From NCBI GenBank assembly GCA_038496445.1, contig JALMLS010000426.1:1-52930 (forward strand): 52,930 nt of DNA. Direction: 5' to 3'. Under the pieces are notes generated by a model. The model was not told where the DNA came from. It saw only the letters and a list, made by a program, of their open reading frames with translations, and searched no databases. The stretch comes from Trichosphaerium sp. ATCC 40318 (Eukaryota > Discosea > Flabellinia > Trichosidae). Shown piece by piece: positions 21,688-32,569 of this stretch; position 1 is the stretch's first letter, and each line of letters opens with the position of its first letter. A program made the translations under genes and the position numbers.

Positions 21688-23589
21688 TCAGTCTGATTCA
21701 TAGTTTAGGGCTTGTTCATTGTCGCTTTCTGCTTCATCAAGAGCTAACTCTTCCTCGTTATAACGAGGTGAATCTCTTGAGAATACAATATCTCCTGCGT
21801 GGTTAATAACTTCTAAGCGGAAAGGTTCAACGTCTTCATCTTCTTCGTCTTCGTCTTCCTCGTTTTCTTCGTTATCAGCGTTAGCTTCGTTATCAGTAAG
21901 CCCACCATAATGCCCGTCTTCCTCTTCATTCATAAAAAATGGCTCTTCATCACTTGAAAGCTCACGAAGAGAAAAAGGATCGTCATCATCAGAAGAACTA
22001 TCATCATCAACTGAAAAACTTTGTTCTTCGTCTGATGCACTATCTTTATCTTCTAAAGAAATATTATCAGCATCAGAAATATCTGACTCTAGCATCTTTG
22101 ATGCCACGCGATCAAAAGCGCCAAGCTCTCTAAAGAAAAAAACGGTAAGAATAAAATAAGAAAATAAAGTAGACACAAACGTTGTTACTAAAAACGCTAC
22201 GTACTCCTCTTGATTGACTAATAGTTTGTGCGTGTATTTCTTAATTAATATCCTCTTTACAAGAAGGTAAGTAGCAACTATAATTCCTAAAAGAGATTAT
22301 TAAGGTTTGCCAAGGCGCCTTTACATTAATGTTATCTTACCTGTAATTGCTGCAATACCAAGAATACAGAGTAATGCAATAGCTGGAATATTGAACATAA
22401 CAATAGAAGCTACTACTAGTAAAACAAGTAGAATACGTAGTACAAACTGCGTGTCTATTCTGTGGTGTAGGAAGTTGCCAACAATGAGACCAATCTACAG
22501 AATATATGTAAGAAAATTTCAGAAGGCTTGAGCACTGGTACCCATGCGAAAACAGCAAGTATGACATATTGCGGCCAATCTTCTACTTTGAATTGTTTCT
22601 TGTATGCGAGCAAGTAAACATCAACAGCAATACAAGTAAGTATCCCAAGGGCTGATACAACTGCTCGAATTACAGTTTTGTCAAGTTGAAACAAAATTAC
22701 GAAAATCATCAATGGTGGACCACCAGGACCAGCAATACCTTTAAAAAACAGTCAGTTACACTAATTTATTACCGTAAACAAGGAAAAGTTCTAGGTTCGG
22801 ATGTGAATGCGATATTACCTCTTAAAAATCCACTGGCACATGAAGTAATAACTGCTCTACAGCACTGTTAGATGAAGCTAAGAATATAGAGCATATAAAA
22901 CCCAAAGCTTGAACACGTACGCAATACACATGGTGAGAGTAATACCATTTTCTAAAGTGTCATTTTTTAATTCTTTTGGGAACATCCTTGCGAACACTTG
23001 TTGTATTTTTGTTGGCGCTACGCCATACGATGACGTCTCAAGTTTAAAATACTCCCTGAATTTGGTGCCCAAGTGCGTTCTGTTCACGTCTATCAAAATG
23101 CGGTATATAGTGAATAGGATGAACATAACACCTTTGAAGTGTAGTTAGTGTATTGTAACGGTACATAATTTACAAACGCACCCAAGGAAATTCGTAAAGC
23201 TAACGGAGGTGTTTTAAGTAGTGTATAAGCGCCTAGGAGGCTAAATATGACGATACCAGGCATCAAGGAAGCCCATAATTTCCATTTTACTTTTTTAAAC
23301 ACTAGAGCGAACAGGAGTATACTCCCACTTGTCCCCATTATATTGTACCTGAGAAAGTAAGTTGGAAACGCGTTTTTCTGAAAACACAAACTAACCAAAC
23401 AACAAGTTGAACCATGTCGCCCCGATGCTTTGTATCAAAAAACAACCACCATATCTGCCATAGAACGTGAAATAGGATCGCTTGACCAAACCCAGTTGTG
23501 CCGGCGCTAACGTTGCACAAAAACGCCGTTACCGCTGGGAGAACGTAGTTTAACCATTCTGCTTTGTAGTCCGCTATCGTATGCGACAT
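21688..23589 (-). CDS. TauE/SafE-type membrane transporter with acidic tail
   Basis: This family moves sulphite, sulphonates or related anions; eukaryotic members are poorly characterised. The ATG at 23589 opens MSHTIADYKAEWLNYVLPAV followed by FLCNVSAGTTGFGQAILF, the Gly-rich first half motif. The mirrored second motif is GGPPLMIFVILFQLDKT. Further membrane segments include AVVSALGILTCIAVDVYLLA, YVILAVFAWVPVL, and IGLIVGNFLHHR with LRILLVLLVVASIVMF. About nine membrane segments are visible. The C-terminus is a long, strongly acidic and Ser-rich tail (runs of D, E and S), presumably cytosolic and a possible CK2-type phosphorylation site. The stop is at 21688, 148 bases from the Pelota start. 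Confidence 0.78.
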
Positions 23590-24156
23590 TGCATGCGAGT
23601 TGAATATCAAATACGTTGAAACGACGAAACTTCGCAAGAATTTCAGAAAAACAAAGTTTGCGCGATCGACAAGTTGGGAAAAGTACGAAGTACGCTGGGT
23701 TGTGGTGTAGAAAAGTCGACGGCTGTCATTGCAAACAGTATTGACTTTTTTTGTCAAAAACAATCACAACACGTTCAACCAAGATTAATCCACCTCAGTT
23801 GCACGACAACATCACATAGAAATGTCATCCTCGCCAACTACATCAAAACTAGCACGAACGAAGAAAGCGCGGCAAATAGTTCGCAATTATAACTTAAAAG
23901 CAATACAGGCACGTATAAAAGCGCGCAGGATGTAATACTTCCTCTATGCTCTGCGGTCGGTTAACCAGATCGCGACGGACCATTTGGGAAGTGTAAATCA
24001 AGCGCAGTACCCTCACGCGTGCAGGGAGCTATGCTCTGCGGTCGGTTACCAAGACTGCTTTAGACCACTCCCGACGCGTCAAAGGGTCGCTGTCTTTTGT
24101 ACAAGGTGTATTTATACACGGCTTACGCGTGTTTTTAGGATAGTTACGACGAAGCG
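23590..24156. other. Intergenic stretch with a 20-bp direct repeat
   Basis: The 567 bases lie between divergent genes. A plus-strand frame at 23674-23892 is the shadow of minus-strand sequence before the TauE start. The notable element is a perfect 20-bp direct repeat listed separately. The part around 23900-24140 is visibly richer in CG and CGCG than its surroundings. Confidence 0.4.
23944..24048. repeat. Perfect 20-bp direct repeat, 85 bp apart
   Basis: CTATGCTCTGCGGTCGGTTA occurs at 23944-23963 and again at 24029-24048. The two copies lie about 110-200 bases before the ATG at 24157. A shorter form, CGGTCGGTTAA, occurs at 33842-33852 inside the subtilisin gene. It could be a paired regulatory site or a chance short duplication. 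Confidence 0.75.
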
Positions 24157-24414
24157 ATGGTTGATCTTGCCCTTAAATTGCTTAAAGCAGAGGAAAAGAA
24201 CAGTTCGCTCACAGGTATAAAGAGAAAGTACGATCGCGCGGTTGAGGACTTGGAAAAAGAAAAGGCAGAAAGTGCGAAACTAAGGAAAGTTCTAGCTCAA
24301 GTTGGCGGTCTAACGAAGTGTTATGCCGTTCCTTCAACAGCAGCCTCAGCTGCTGATGAGGTTTTACTTATTTCACCTGTGCCTGATAGGCGAGAACGTG
24401 AACATACATCCTAG
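24157..24414 (+). CDS. Small coiled-coil protein, unknown function
   Basis: An 85-codon frame from the ATG at 24157. Its first half is strongly helical and charged (MVDLALKLLKAEEKNS, then RAVEDLEKEKAESAKLRKVL), suggesting a short coiled coil. The second half is low-complexity (Ser/Ala/Pro). No family was recognised. It may be one exon of a larger gene. The coding call rests on composition and an ATG shortly downstream of the direct repeats. Confidence 0.4.
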   Translation: MVDLALKLLKAEEKNSSLTGIKRKYDRAVEDLEKEKAESAKLRKVLAQVGGLTKCYAVPSTAASAADEVLLISPVPDRREREHTS

Positions 24415-24656
24415 TTTGGTAAGTAACTTTTAGTAAGCGAAAAATATGTTGTGCATCATTTTTACATCTTTGTAGCGATACTGGGAAGAGTTATCAATAC
24501 AAAAGGGAGTAGTCATTGTCTCATAGCAGTTGAACTACGAGAGAACTTGAAGAGGGAACACCACAGAAAAGATAATAATTATTGTTGTACCACTAGTATA
24601 AAATGTATTTTAGGCTTACCAGTATCTGCTTATTACTCAAGCAATGGGCTATTCCA

Positions 24657-24978
24657 ATGAACGCTCTTGTTGGACGCAAAGTGTCAAAGTTTATTGCCAA
24701 GACCTTTTCGACTTCAAGAACTGTATGTGAAAATACCGCCGTTTGCACCACTACCCGTTCGGTAAGAAGTTAGCAACTTTTATTAACTTCTTTCTTTTAA
24801 TTGATCAATCACAAATGTTTGTCAATATGTATTAAAATATCAGGTACCTTCCAAGCTGCTAAAGCATACATAGCATACTGGTACTCACAATATAAACCCT
24901 GGTACTCAAAGCGTTACCCTTGCAACTTGTTGCTTTTTTTATACGTTTATAGTGTGTTTGATAAGCTTTCCAAAATAA
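24657..24978 (+). CDS. Small protein with mitochondrial-type N-terminus
   Basis: The ATG at 24657 gives MNALVGRKVSKFIAKTFSTS followed by R, a typical mitochondrial presequence (basic, hydroxylated, F-S-T-S-R end). A second exon (about 24844-24916) encodes FQAAKAYIAYWYSQYKPWYS, an aromatic helical segment. A third short exon closes the frame at 24978. The chain keeps phase only with two weak donors (GTTCGG and GTTACC), so exon edges are tentative. The size and layout recall small inner-membrane complex subunits, but none was recognised. Confidence 0.35.
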
Positions 24979-25284
24979 TAGCTGTATTGGGATAGAACGA
25001 CCTATTTAATTAATTGAAGTTTTAGCGTTTTTTGAATAAGTCGATGAATTGGTACACGCTTCACAACTTAGTATTACAGCGTGCAATTAATCTAATTACT
25101 CCTGCCATTTATATTGCATGATACTAATCAAGAATAGATTAATACCCTATTAATACTGTTTTAAACTAGGTTATGCTTTTAGGATGAAAGTCAAAATAGA
25201 TTGCGCTTTATTTAGTTAAGTGACGGTCGAACAATATTTTAAGGAAATCACTATTTTTACTCGCTTGCAAGCAGTTTACAACAA
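24979..25284. other. AT-rich intergenic stretch
   Basis: The 306 AT-rich bases contain many stops in all frames and no supported element. Confidence 0.4.
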
Positions 25285-26032
25285 ATGGATGAAAATGCCT
25301 CTCGTTTGAGTACTACACCACCTGGTAGATCAAAAGTAAGTCCGTCTACAACGAAACAACTACTAATTCTAAATTAGAGACCGGTAAAGCAACTTCCTAA
25401 AGTCCTCAGGTACAGGAACAACAGTAACAGGCGCCAATCAATTGTTTTAAACGAAATTACGAACTCGCCACCAGTAAGACGCGTCAACGTGTTAAAAATT
25501 GTCGTCACTGATCTCCTCATAGTCCCACAACGGTCACCACTACTCTACAACAAGACGCGAAAAGTTGTCAAAAAAAGACTCATTGTACATTGAGGCACGA
25601 ACATTTCTCAAAATGAGACAAAGAAAGCAACAACCTAATATTGTGTTCCACTAGGTAGCAGACCGTGAGACAATTTTAACGGGCCTAGAGAACGCTATCT
25701 CCAACATTGACCAAGAATTAATTTCATACAATTCGTTGTTAATGTCTTCTCAGTCTGACACTATGAATAGCATGGATAGAGTCGCATACGTCATGAAGAG
25801 GTACGATAAACTTTCAAAACGTTCTCAGAGTTGATGACTTAATCGTACAATCAATAGAAGAAATGATAAACTTAAGAAAGATAAAAAGAAATGGAAATCT
25901 AAGCTTGATGAAGTTTCAAAGGCTTTAGATGATGTCATTACAAGAGACTGGAGGCTATGCATTAATAATATGCAAAACCAGCAGTGGTTCTATGACTACG
26001 AAAAGAAAGAGCAAAGCGAATTTAAACACTAA
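25285..26032 (+). CDS. Helical coiled-coil protein, unknown function
   Basis: The model starts at the ATG at 25285 with MDENASRLSTTPPGRSK, a Ser/Thr/Pro-rich N-terminus with TPP and SP sites. A basic exon follows (KVLRYRNNSNRRQSIVLNE), then helical exons ETILTGLENAISNIDQELIS and DTMNSMDRVAYVMKR, and a last exon KLKKDKKKWKSKLDEVSKAL with ALDDVITRDWRLCINNMQ. The stop is TAA at 26030-26032. Short helical proteins with a phosphorylatable N-terminus include kinetochore and cytoskeletal adaptors, but no family was recognised. Intron edges between the second and third exons are only approximate. Confidence 0.5.
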
Positions 26033-26297
26033 AGTGTTTTGAACGAAAAATGCAAGCTGCTTTTTTGGCTCTACGCGGCCATTGTACAAAATATAATCAA
26101 ATTCTGATATGTTACTGACTCACATACACGTGTTTATGTGTTTGTGAGTTACTTTATTGAATCATTAGTTATTTAGTATTAATGCGACTAAGATCGCACA
26201 AGTTGAACAACGTAACGTTGTTTAAACAATGCAAATTTTTTTTGTACACAAATAACATATTGTGCACTTATTTTTGAGTATATTAAGTACTCTTTAG

Positions 26298-28604
26298 TTA
26301 GATAGTATTTTGAATAAGTGCATCTGAGGTTAGAGGTTTTTCTTCTTCCTTGGTACCTTTAGGTTGGTCCTTAAAAAAATATTAGAGTTTTTTTTCGCTT
26401 TGTGTTTTTTTTTCTTTTTTCTTTTTTACGTACCCTCGCCCTCTTGCATAATGTTTGTCCATTGTAGTGATCAACAATGATTAACCACTCTGTCAGTAAG
26501 AATCCTAGGCAATCCATACATACAAAGAAAGCCATAGCGTAGTTGTATCCTAAAAAAACAAGGTTAAAAAAAATGTCAACAAGAAGTAAAGCACTTACCT
26601 TTGACTTGCTCTTTGGCATCAAAAGTAGCATTAACGGATGTAGAAATAATTTTACCAACAATAATATTTACAAGAGCTAATCCGATATTTTGAACACTAG
26701 TCTAAATAATATAGCGTCAGTACAAGAAAAGTGAACAAAAAAACCAGCGAACAGAACTTGTTTGAAAATCAAAAAAAAACAAGTGACTAACCATTAGGCC
26801 GAATGCAGTTGTTGTCTTTTCTTTAGGAATAATAAGAGGTACACAAGGCCATAAAGCAGATGGTACTAGAGCAAAAGAGAGCCCAATGAGGATGAAAAAG
26901 AAAATAGGATTGACGTCTAGAGCACCAAGCAAACAATGAGCTGGAATCATCATGAAGGATCCAAACAACACTAAAAAATAAAGTGTCAGTAAACACAATG
27001 TCGTCGCTCTTCTGTTGTATTATAAACTTACCAAAGTATGGCCTGTAGCCTACGTAGTCAACTAGTTTACCCAAGAACGGAGATAATACAATAGAAGCGA
27101 GTACAACAATACTTGAAATTAAAGAGGCGTGTTTGTATACAAATGGGTTGTCGTAAGTGTTTGGTCCCCATTTAGCCTTGATAAAGTTGCTTTAAAAAAG
27201 TATTCATCAGCAAACGTAGAGCGCGTAGATGGAAAAAAAAAAGTAAGATAAATTAATAAGCGTACGTTGCAACACTAGTGAACGGAAGAACGCCGGCATA
27301 GTAAGTAAGTGTAATAAAAGCAATAAGGAAAAATCGTTTATCAAAATATAAGATTGCTTTAAAGTCCAATTTTGTCTTCTCTTGCTTTTTCTTCAAGGTT
27401 CTGTGGTTTGGTGTCAGTTTAAATCTTTTTATATTCAAAAAAATAAAAGAACGTACTTGGCACCAGCAATATCTAGGAAACAGTATGCTACTACAGCCAG
27501 TAGAGACATACTAACAAGAATGACACCTTGTACAAGTAAGCAAATAAAGAAAGGCTTTTTCTGATTTCTAAAATAACGTACCAAGCCATAGAACGTATTG
27601 GTAACCATCACCAGGAATGGAACCATCTGCAGGGACTGGTGAAACTGCGTTTGCTATTACGCCACCCAGAGAAATTGCAAAAAAATCTCCCTGCACCAAA
27701 GCGTAAGCAAAAAGCTTACTCTCTTTTTTTGATTGTGTACCAAACGAGATAACGCCAACGCCAATCCAAAAGCAGTAGCTAGTTCTGTACCATCACTGAA
27801 CCACCTGGAAATCATAGAACTCTGTGTCACTTGGTGATTGTCAGTACTGTACACTGTTTTAGCATATTTTGACGTACCATTAAGCGACTCAGCTCCCATA
27901 CCATAAATAAACCTGCCAATAACCATGATATAGAATGGAATGTTGTGTGCTTTACCGGCCTTGGCTAGTGGCGCTAATGCAACGATGATGGTTCCTTTAT
28001 TTATGAGTAAATCGATTTAACTAGCGTAGACGCACCTGCTAGTGTGAGACTTCCGAATAGGAGGCCTGCTAATCGCAAACCAAGCATATCGCCCAGTACG
28101 CCACCAAAAAAACAAAGCACAGTGTTTGGAATAGAGTAAACACTGTATAACAGTAAGAACTTTTGAGAATCGATGCCTAGTATCTAAGGAAAGCTCAATA
28201 AACATTTCCATGTATAGTTGTGCGAGCGTACTGGATCTAAGTAGTCGTGGCCAAGTGCTTGTATCTCATCGTACGAAAAGTACGATCCAAAACAGATAAT
28301 ACTTATTACAGCCAGCATTGTGTACCGAAAGGCCTTCGAATCAGCCGAAAAGAACGCCATGCTGTGTCTTTCCAGTTCGTCCTTATTTTGACCACTCTGG
28401 ACTAAGTTTGATGCTAGTAGCGCGATTTTACCACTACTTTTCTTCAAGCACGTTGTACATCATAACACATAAAATTAGCTACAAAACAATCAAAACAATA
28501 ATCAACTAAACTAAAAAGAACTAGATTAGGAAATACAAAACTTACGACATTTCTAGAGTAAAAACATCGAACTGAGATTTTGTTGGTGTACCATTGCGCC
28601 ACAT
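26298..28604 (-). CDS. MFSD1-like major facilitator transporter
   Basis: MFSD1 is a lysosomal MFS transporter that exports dipeptides. The start at 28604 gives MWRNGTPTKSQFDVFTLEMS, with a cytosolic Ser/Lys stretch after it. The first membrane segment is YTMLAVISIICFGSYFSYDE, matching the GSYFxYD signature of MFSD1. Further exons give LLYSVYSIPNTVLCFFGGVL, FYIMVIGRFIYGMGAESLN (the GRFIYGxGAES signature), ISRWFSDGTELATAFGLALA, LIAFITLTYYAGVLPFTSVA and YNYAMAFFVCMDCLGFLL. The central loop is long and basic. The last exon ends in an acidic tail (KGTKEEEKPLTSDAL). More than ten short introns interrupt it. The orientation and family are secure; the substrate is inferred from family membership. Confidence 0.87.
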
Positions 28605-28730
28605 GGTTTTTTTAGTTCTACATGCTCTCAATGGCTTTGAAATTTGTTTGTGTTCGATACATAGGTCCAAAGCTTAGTATCAAGCGAAAACATACAAAAA
28701 ATGGTTTGAGGTTTCCCTTATTTTTCTTAG

Positions 28731-28777
28731 CGGTTATAGCCGGTCCAAAACCTTAAACGGCCAACCGGCTATAGCCG
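28731..28777. repeat. 14-bp inverted repeat next to tRNA pair copy 2
   Basis: The left arm CGGTTATAGCCGGT (28731-28744) and right arm ACCGGCTATAGCCG (28764-28777) are complementary except for one position, with a 19-base spacer. Each arm is itself partly palindromic around TATA. It sits 16 bases before the tRNA cassette. It could be a mobile-element end or a hairpin. Confidence 0.6.
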
Positions 28778-28792
28778 TTTAGCGGCCACCTC

Positions 28793-28863
28793 TGGTCAAT
28801 GGTGTGACGGAAGCACATGGCATTGAAGGTGCTACAGTTCAGGTTCGATTCCTGGTTGACCCA
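28793..28863 (+). tRNA. tRNA with GAA anticodon, copy 2 (acceptor mismatch)
   Basis: Nearly identical to the minus-strand copy at 19269-19339, with two substitutions: base 1 is T instead of G, breaking the first acceptor pair, and one D-loop A is G. Anticodon stem, loop and T arm are unchanged. It may be a decaying copy. Confidence 0.65.
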
Positions 28864-28871
28864 CATGCCTT

Positions 28872-28956
28872 GCAGAGGTGCTCGAATTGGATAATGAGGC
28901 TGTGTTAAGGACGCAGTGTGGTGTAACCACGTGTGGTTCGAATCCCACCCTCTGCA
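28872..28956 (+). tRNA. tRNA-Leu (anticodon AAG), copy 2
   Basis: The same type II tRNA as at 19175-19260, here on the plus strand. The acceptor stem is complete (GCAGAGG/CCTCTGC), but one G is missing from the 5' side of the T stem and two bases are missing from the variable-arm loop. It lies 8 bases after the GAA-anticodon tRNA, the same order and spacing as copy 1. Confidence 0.75.
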
Positions 28957-29106
28957 TTTTATGCTTTTTTAGTCAACAACACAAACTGTATGTGATTCTG
29001 TGCTATGACTGTTTTAATGTTTCACAAACATATTTACATTACAGAAATCATCCTTCCTGTAGCAATTTTTCAACAATTGAACAGTTTTATTATATTACAT
29101 TAACAT

Positions 29107-30271
29107 TTACTTTGACTCTTCGTTACTATCTGGCCTGGACATCTCTAAATCAAGAAATTGTTTATAACATTCTATACCACCATAACAAAGCCAAGGAGGA
29201 GGTAATCTATCCACAGTAATACCAGTTATTCCATTTGGTAATTTTTTTGTTAAAAGTTCTCTAAAAGTACAAGTAACAACATCATTCAACTTAAGGCTCT
29301 TTGCATAATGCTGAGCTATTGCGCGATGTATTGGAGATATGAAACATTGAAGGTACTTATTACCTTCATTACCACTCCAGTACGTATCTCCTGTAGATTT
29401 ATCACAAAGAAATGCTAAATTGATATCATGTAACGGCGATTGTGGATTGTCAACACTTTGTACAGCATGTTTCCTAAATGCTGTTGAAAGTGCCTGTGAA
29501 TTGAATTCGGGTATTTCTTTTTTTGTTATTTTACCCAAATGTTGACTTAAATCTGGAGACGGATCTACAATAATTTCATCTGGCTCCATGTTCTTCTTTT
29601 CTTTCTAGATCGAAAAAAGTCAGTTTTTTTTGACACATTGTGACACTTTCTTGTCATTTCACAAAAATCATTTGAAAATGGCTCTGCGCCACGTATGAAC
29701 ATGATTTGTCAATAAAGAATAAAATTAAGGCGTTTGGTGATACCTGTATGGCGAAAAGGGAAGATATCTTGAATCCTGGTTGTATTGATAGCTGATGCTC
29801 TGGTAGTGTAATAGCATTCTTGAACGCATCATATGTGTGCGTTGATGTAAAGATTGGCGCCACTAGAGTGTCTCCGTGTTGTACGAACATTAAAAGATCT
29901 CCAATTGATAAAGTAATAAGCTCTGGCATATTTATAAGCGCACGATAGAAGGCACTGCGCGCCAGCTTGTGTTTTAACATAAATAGTCTTCCAGGTTGTC
30001 CAATAGGCTTGTAGTTACCTCTGGCATAGTCTATGTTTTGTTTCTGAAACTCTGAGAGCCTAACATTGCTATCTGCAGGAAATAATGATTCTTTGCTTAT
30101 TGGCAATTCGTAGCCTTTAGATCGCCAGTTTAGATTACACTCATAGCGTAATATCGCTAATCTTTCTGTTTCAGCCTTGCTTGTACAGTATTTGCGTTGC
30201 ACACGTTTTTTGGCTGCCTTTCTTGTCTTTGCGCTTTTTGCGGCTAGTCTAGAGTTGACGTACAGTCTCAT
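29107..30271 (-). CDS. Unknown protein with basic N-terminus, two exons
   Basis: No family was recognised. The ATG at 30271 gives MRLYVNSRLAAKSAKTRKAA, a strongly basic start (KKRVQRKY follows). Next comes a globular-looking region with the segments NLNWRSKGYELPISKESLF, GNYKPIGQPGRLFMLKHKLA and FYRALINMPELITLSIGDLL. A phase-0 intron of about 150 nt joins it to a second exon with IIVDPSPDLSQHLGKI, INLAFLCDKSTGDTYWSGNE, FISPIHRAIAQHYAKSLKL and LPPPWLCYGGIECYKQFL. The total is about 340 residues, with no signal peptide or membrane span. The basic start suggests nucleic-acid binding or nuclear entry. The second exon could also be used alone from its internal ATG at 29589. Confidence 0.6.
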
Positions 30272-30411
30272 TGCCAAGTAAGGTCACGCTGGAAAGCTGT
30301 ACTAAAACCAGTTTCAAAGTCTTCGCTTTTCTTGACGGTTTTTAAGATAAAAGTGTAATAAACCAATCACACCACTTGTTGAGCGATTTAAAACCATCCT
30401 AGCGATATAAA

Positions 30412-31956
30412 ATGACCGACAACGATCAATCGTCAAAAAATGCTCCAGAACCATTAAAACCTGCGTCGTACGTTAGCTGTAGGTATTGTAATATTGATTC
30501 AATATAGTTGCCGTTTAACTTTGCTCGACTTACCAGTTGAGTTACATTTTGCTATCACAGACACAGCACGCTTTGTTTACAAGCTTTGGCCACGTCTGTG
30601 TAGGGAAACAGCAACGTCTTCTAGGCAAGTACTGAAAATACGTGGAGTTTTCTACTAAGCTTTCCTTTCGCGGTTTTTTCTGACTCACTCGCTCCTAGGC
30701 ACGATGCAGAGCTTCGCAAAGATGGTCAATGGAAGCGATGGTCTAATAAAAACGGCCAAATACTCTGTAGGTGTGCATTCGAGCAAGGAAAACGAGAAGG
30801 ACTATACAGAACATGGTACAATAGTTTTCCAAAAAAAACTGTTACTTATCTTTCTTTCTTCGTTAGGTATTTATCAGGTCAACTTCATGAGATAGCGTAC
30901 TATGAAAATGGTCTTATACAAGGAGAATTCAAAGACTACGATATGGAAGGGAACCTCAACGTTCATTGTTTTTATAAAGATGGAAAAAAAGAGGGAGAAT
31001 ATATTTGGTATGATCGTGATGCGAAACGTGTTCATTGCTCCTTCAAGAACGATGTACATCACGGAGTTTATAAAGACTGGTATACCCACGGTGATATGAG
31101 ATCATGCTCTAACTTTGTCAATGGCAAAGAGGATGGTAAGTCAGAAAAATGGGATGCAAACGGAAACTTGGAGCATGTTGCGTTTTATAAAGAAGGAGTT
31201 CTTGATGGTCCTTATAAACGTTGGAACACTTTTAACGCGTGTATTATAATTGATACACATTATAAGCAAGGTGAGATTAATGGAGGGTATAAAGAATGGT
31301 ACGATGATGGTAAAAAGAAGTATGACTATGAAATGAAAATGGGAATAAAGCACGGAGAATACAAAGAGTGGTATGCATCAGGTAGGTTAATGCTTCATTG
31401 TTTTTACAACGAAGGTAAGGTTAGTGGTGGGTATACTTCTTTTCATGAGAATGGAAAGACAAAAGCTAAGTATACACGTGTTGGCACAAGTTTTGAAGGA
31501 GATTACTTCACTTGGCATTGGAAAGGAAGATTAACAAAAAAGTGCTCTTATTTAAATGGAAAATTACATGGAGACTTTATGTGCTTTCAATCTGGCTATG
31601 TCACAAAGTGTTCTTATGATAATGGAAAGGTGTCAAGTGTGTCGTGTACTTACTGTGATGGTAAACTCGTACGAGAAAGACATCTTGATGGTAAAGTAGA
31701 CGAGTATTATCCTAATGGCCAATTCAGTGTAACGTACCGCCCAAACAAAAGTATTGGTGATAATTTTCGTGAAGTAAAGCGGTGGTATGAAAACGGTCAG
31801 ATAAAGGAATCATATTCCACTCAGTATGGTAGGAAGCATGGCACACACACTTCTTGGAGTAAAGATGGGAAACATTGCTACAAAAAAGAATACAAAAATG
31901 GTTTTGAGTGTTATACACCAATAACAAAGATTAATACAGGTAAAGGTAAAGAGTAA
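30412..31956 (+). CDS. F-box protein with MORN-variant (YwqK-type) repeats
   Basis: Probably an SCF-type adaptor. The ATG at 30412 starts an exon (MTDNDQSSKNAPEPLKPAS). The second exon holds an F-box: LLDLPVELHFAITDTARFVY and KLWPRLCRETA. About fourteen repeats of 22-23 residues follow, of the MORN-variant type (G-x-x-x-Y-K-x-W-x-x-x-G-x-x-x), for example DGQWKRWSNKNGQILC, GEYIWYDRDAKRVHC, HGVYKDWYTHGDMRS and GGYKEWYDDGKKKYDYE. The intron at 30625-30698 uses a GCAAGT donor (GC-AG) that alone keeps the phase. Most repeats are in one long exon. F-box plus MORN architectures are common in pandoravirus-type giant viruses, so exchange with viruses is a reasonable but untested idea. Confidence 0.83.
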
Positions 31957-32569
31957 GTAAGAAACAAGAATTTTTAAATAATAAATGATTAACTACAAAA
32001 ACTTGATTGATTGTGTGCTAGCTTGTAGCTAAAGTAAATCAGCGTTTCTTTATGTAATTGTTTTGTTGTTTACTGGCATCTTTAGTTCCAAATCTGTAGG
32101 GACAACTGCGGCAGTATTTCCTCGTTGAATATTTATACAGAGATGACACATGGAGTCACACGGAATTGACGTTTCCTTGTCATATGAAATGGTGCTTGCA
32201 AAGAAAACTCGAGCAGTATTCAGATGCTGGGCTTGTATAGCTTTTGGCTAGTTTCCAAATTTGACACACCTGAAAAGGCCGGAAAGACTGAAAGTCGTTT
32301 TGTCACTTTGGCAAGAGTCTCGAGGAAACATTTTAAAAAACTTTTGAAGACAAGTAAATTTGCGCTTTGGCAAACTTCGTTATCCGACAAGTATTGTCTA
32401 CTTCGTTTTCACAGCTGTGCGAACACACTTCTAACTTCAAGGTAACTAGCGCAAAAATCGACAAAAATGGTAAAAATAGTTATGGCTTACTTCCAAAAAA
32501 GGTTCCTACTTCTAGAAGTAGAAACCCACACAAATCACTTCACACAAGCACCTTCACGTCACCTAGAAA
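31957..32569. other. Intergenic stretch, possible minus-strand exon
   Basis: The 613 bases lie between the MORN gene and the subtilisin. A minus-strand frame around 32055-32225 encodes a peptide with CDSMCHLC and a plus-strand frame at 32224-32445 is also open; neither joins to neighbouring exons in phase. No gene is called. Confidence 0.3.
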
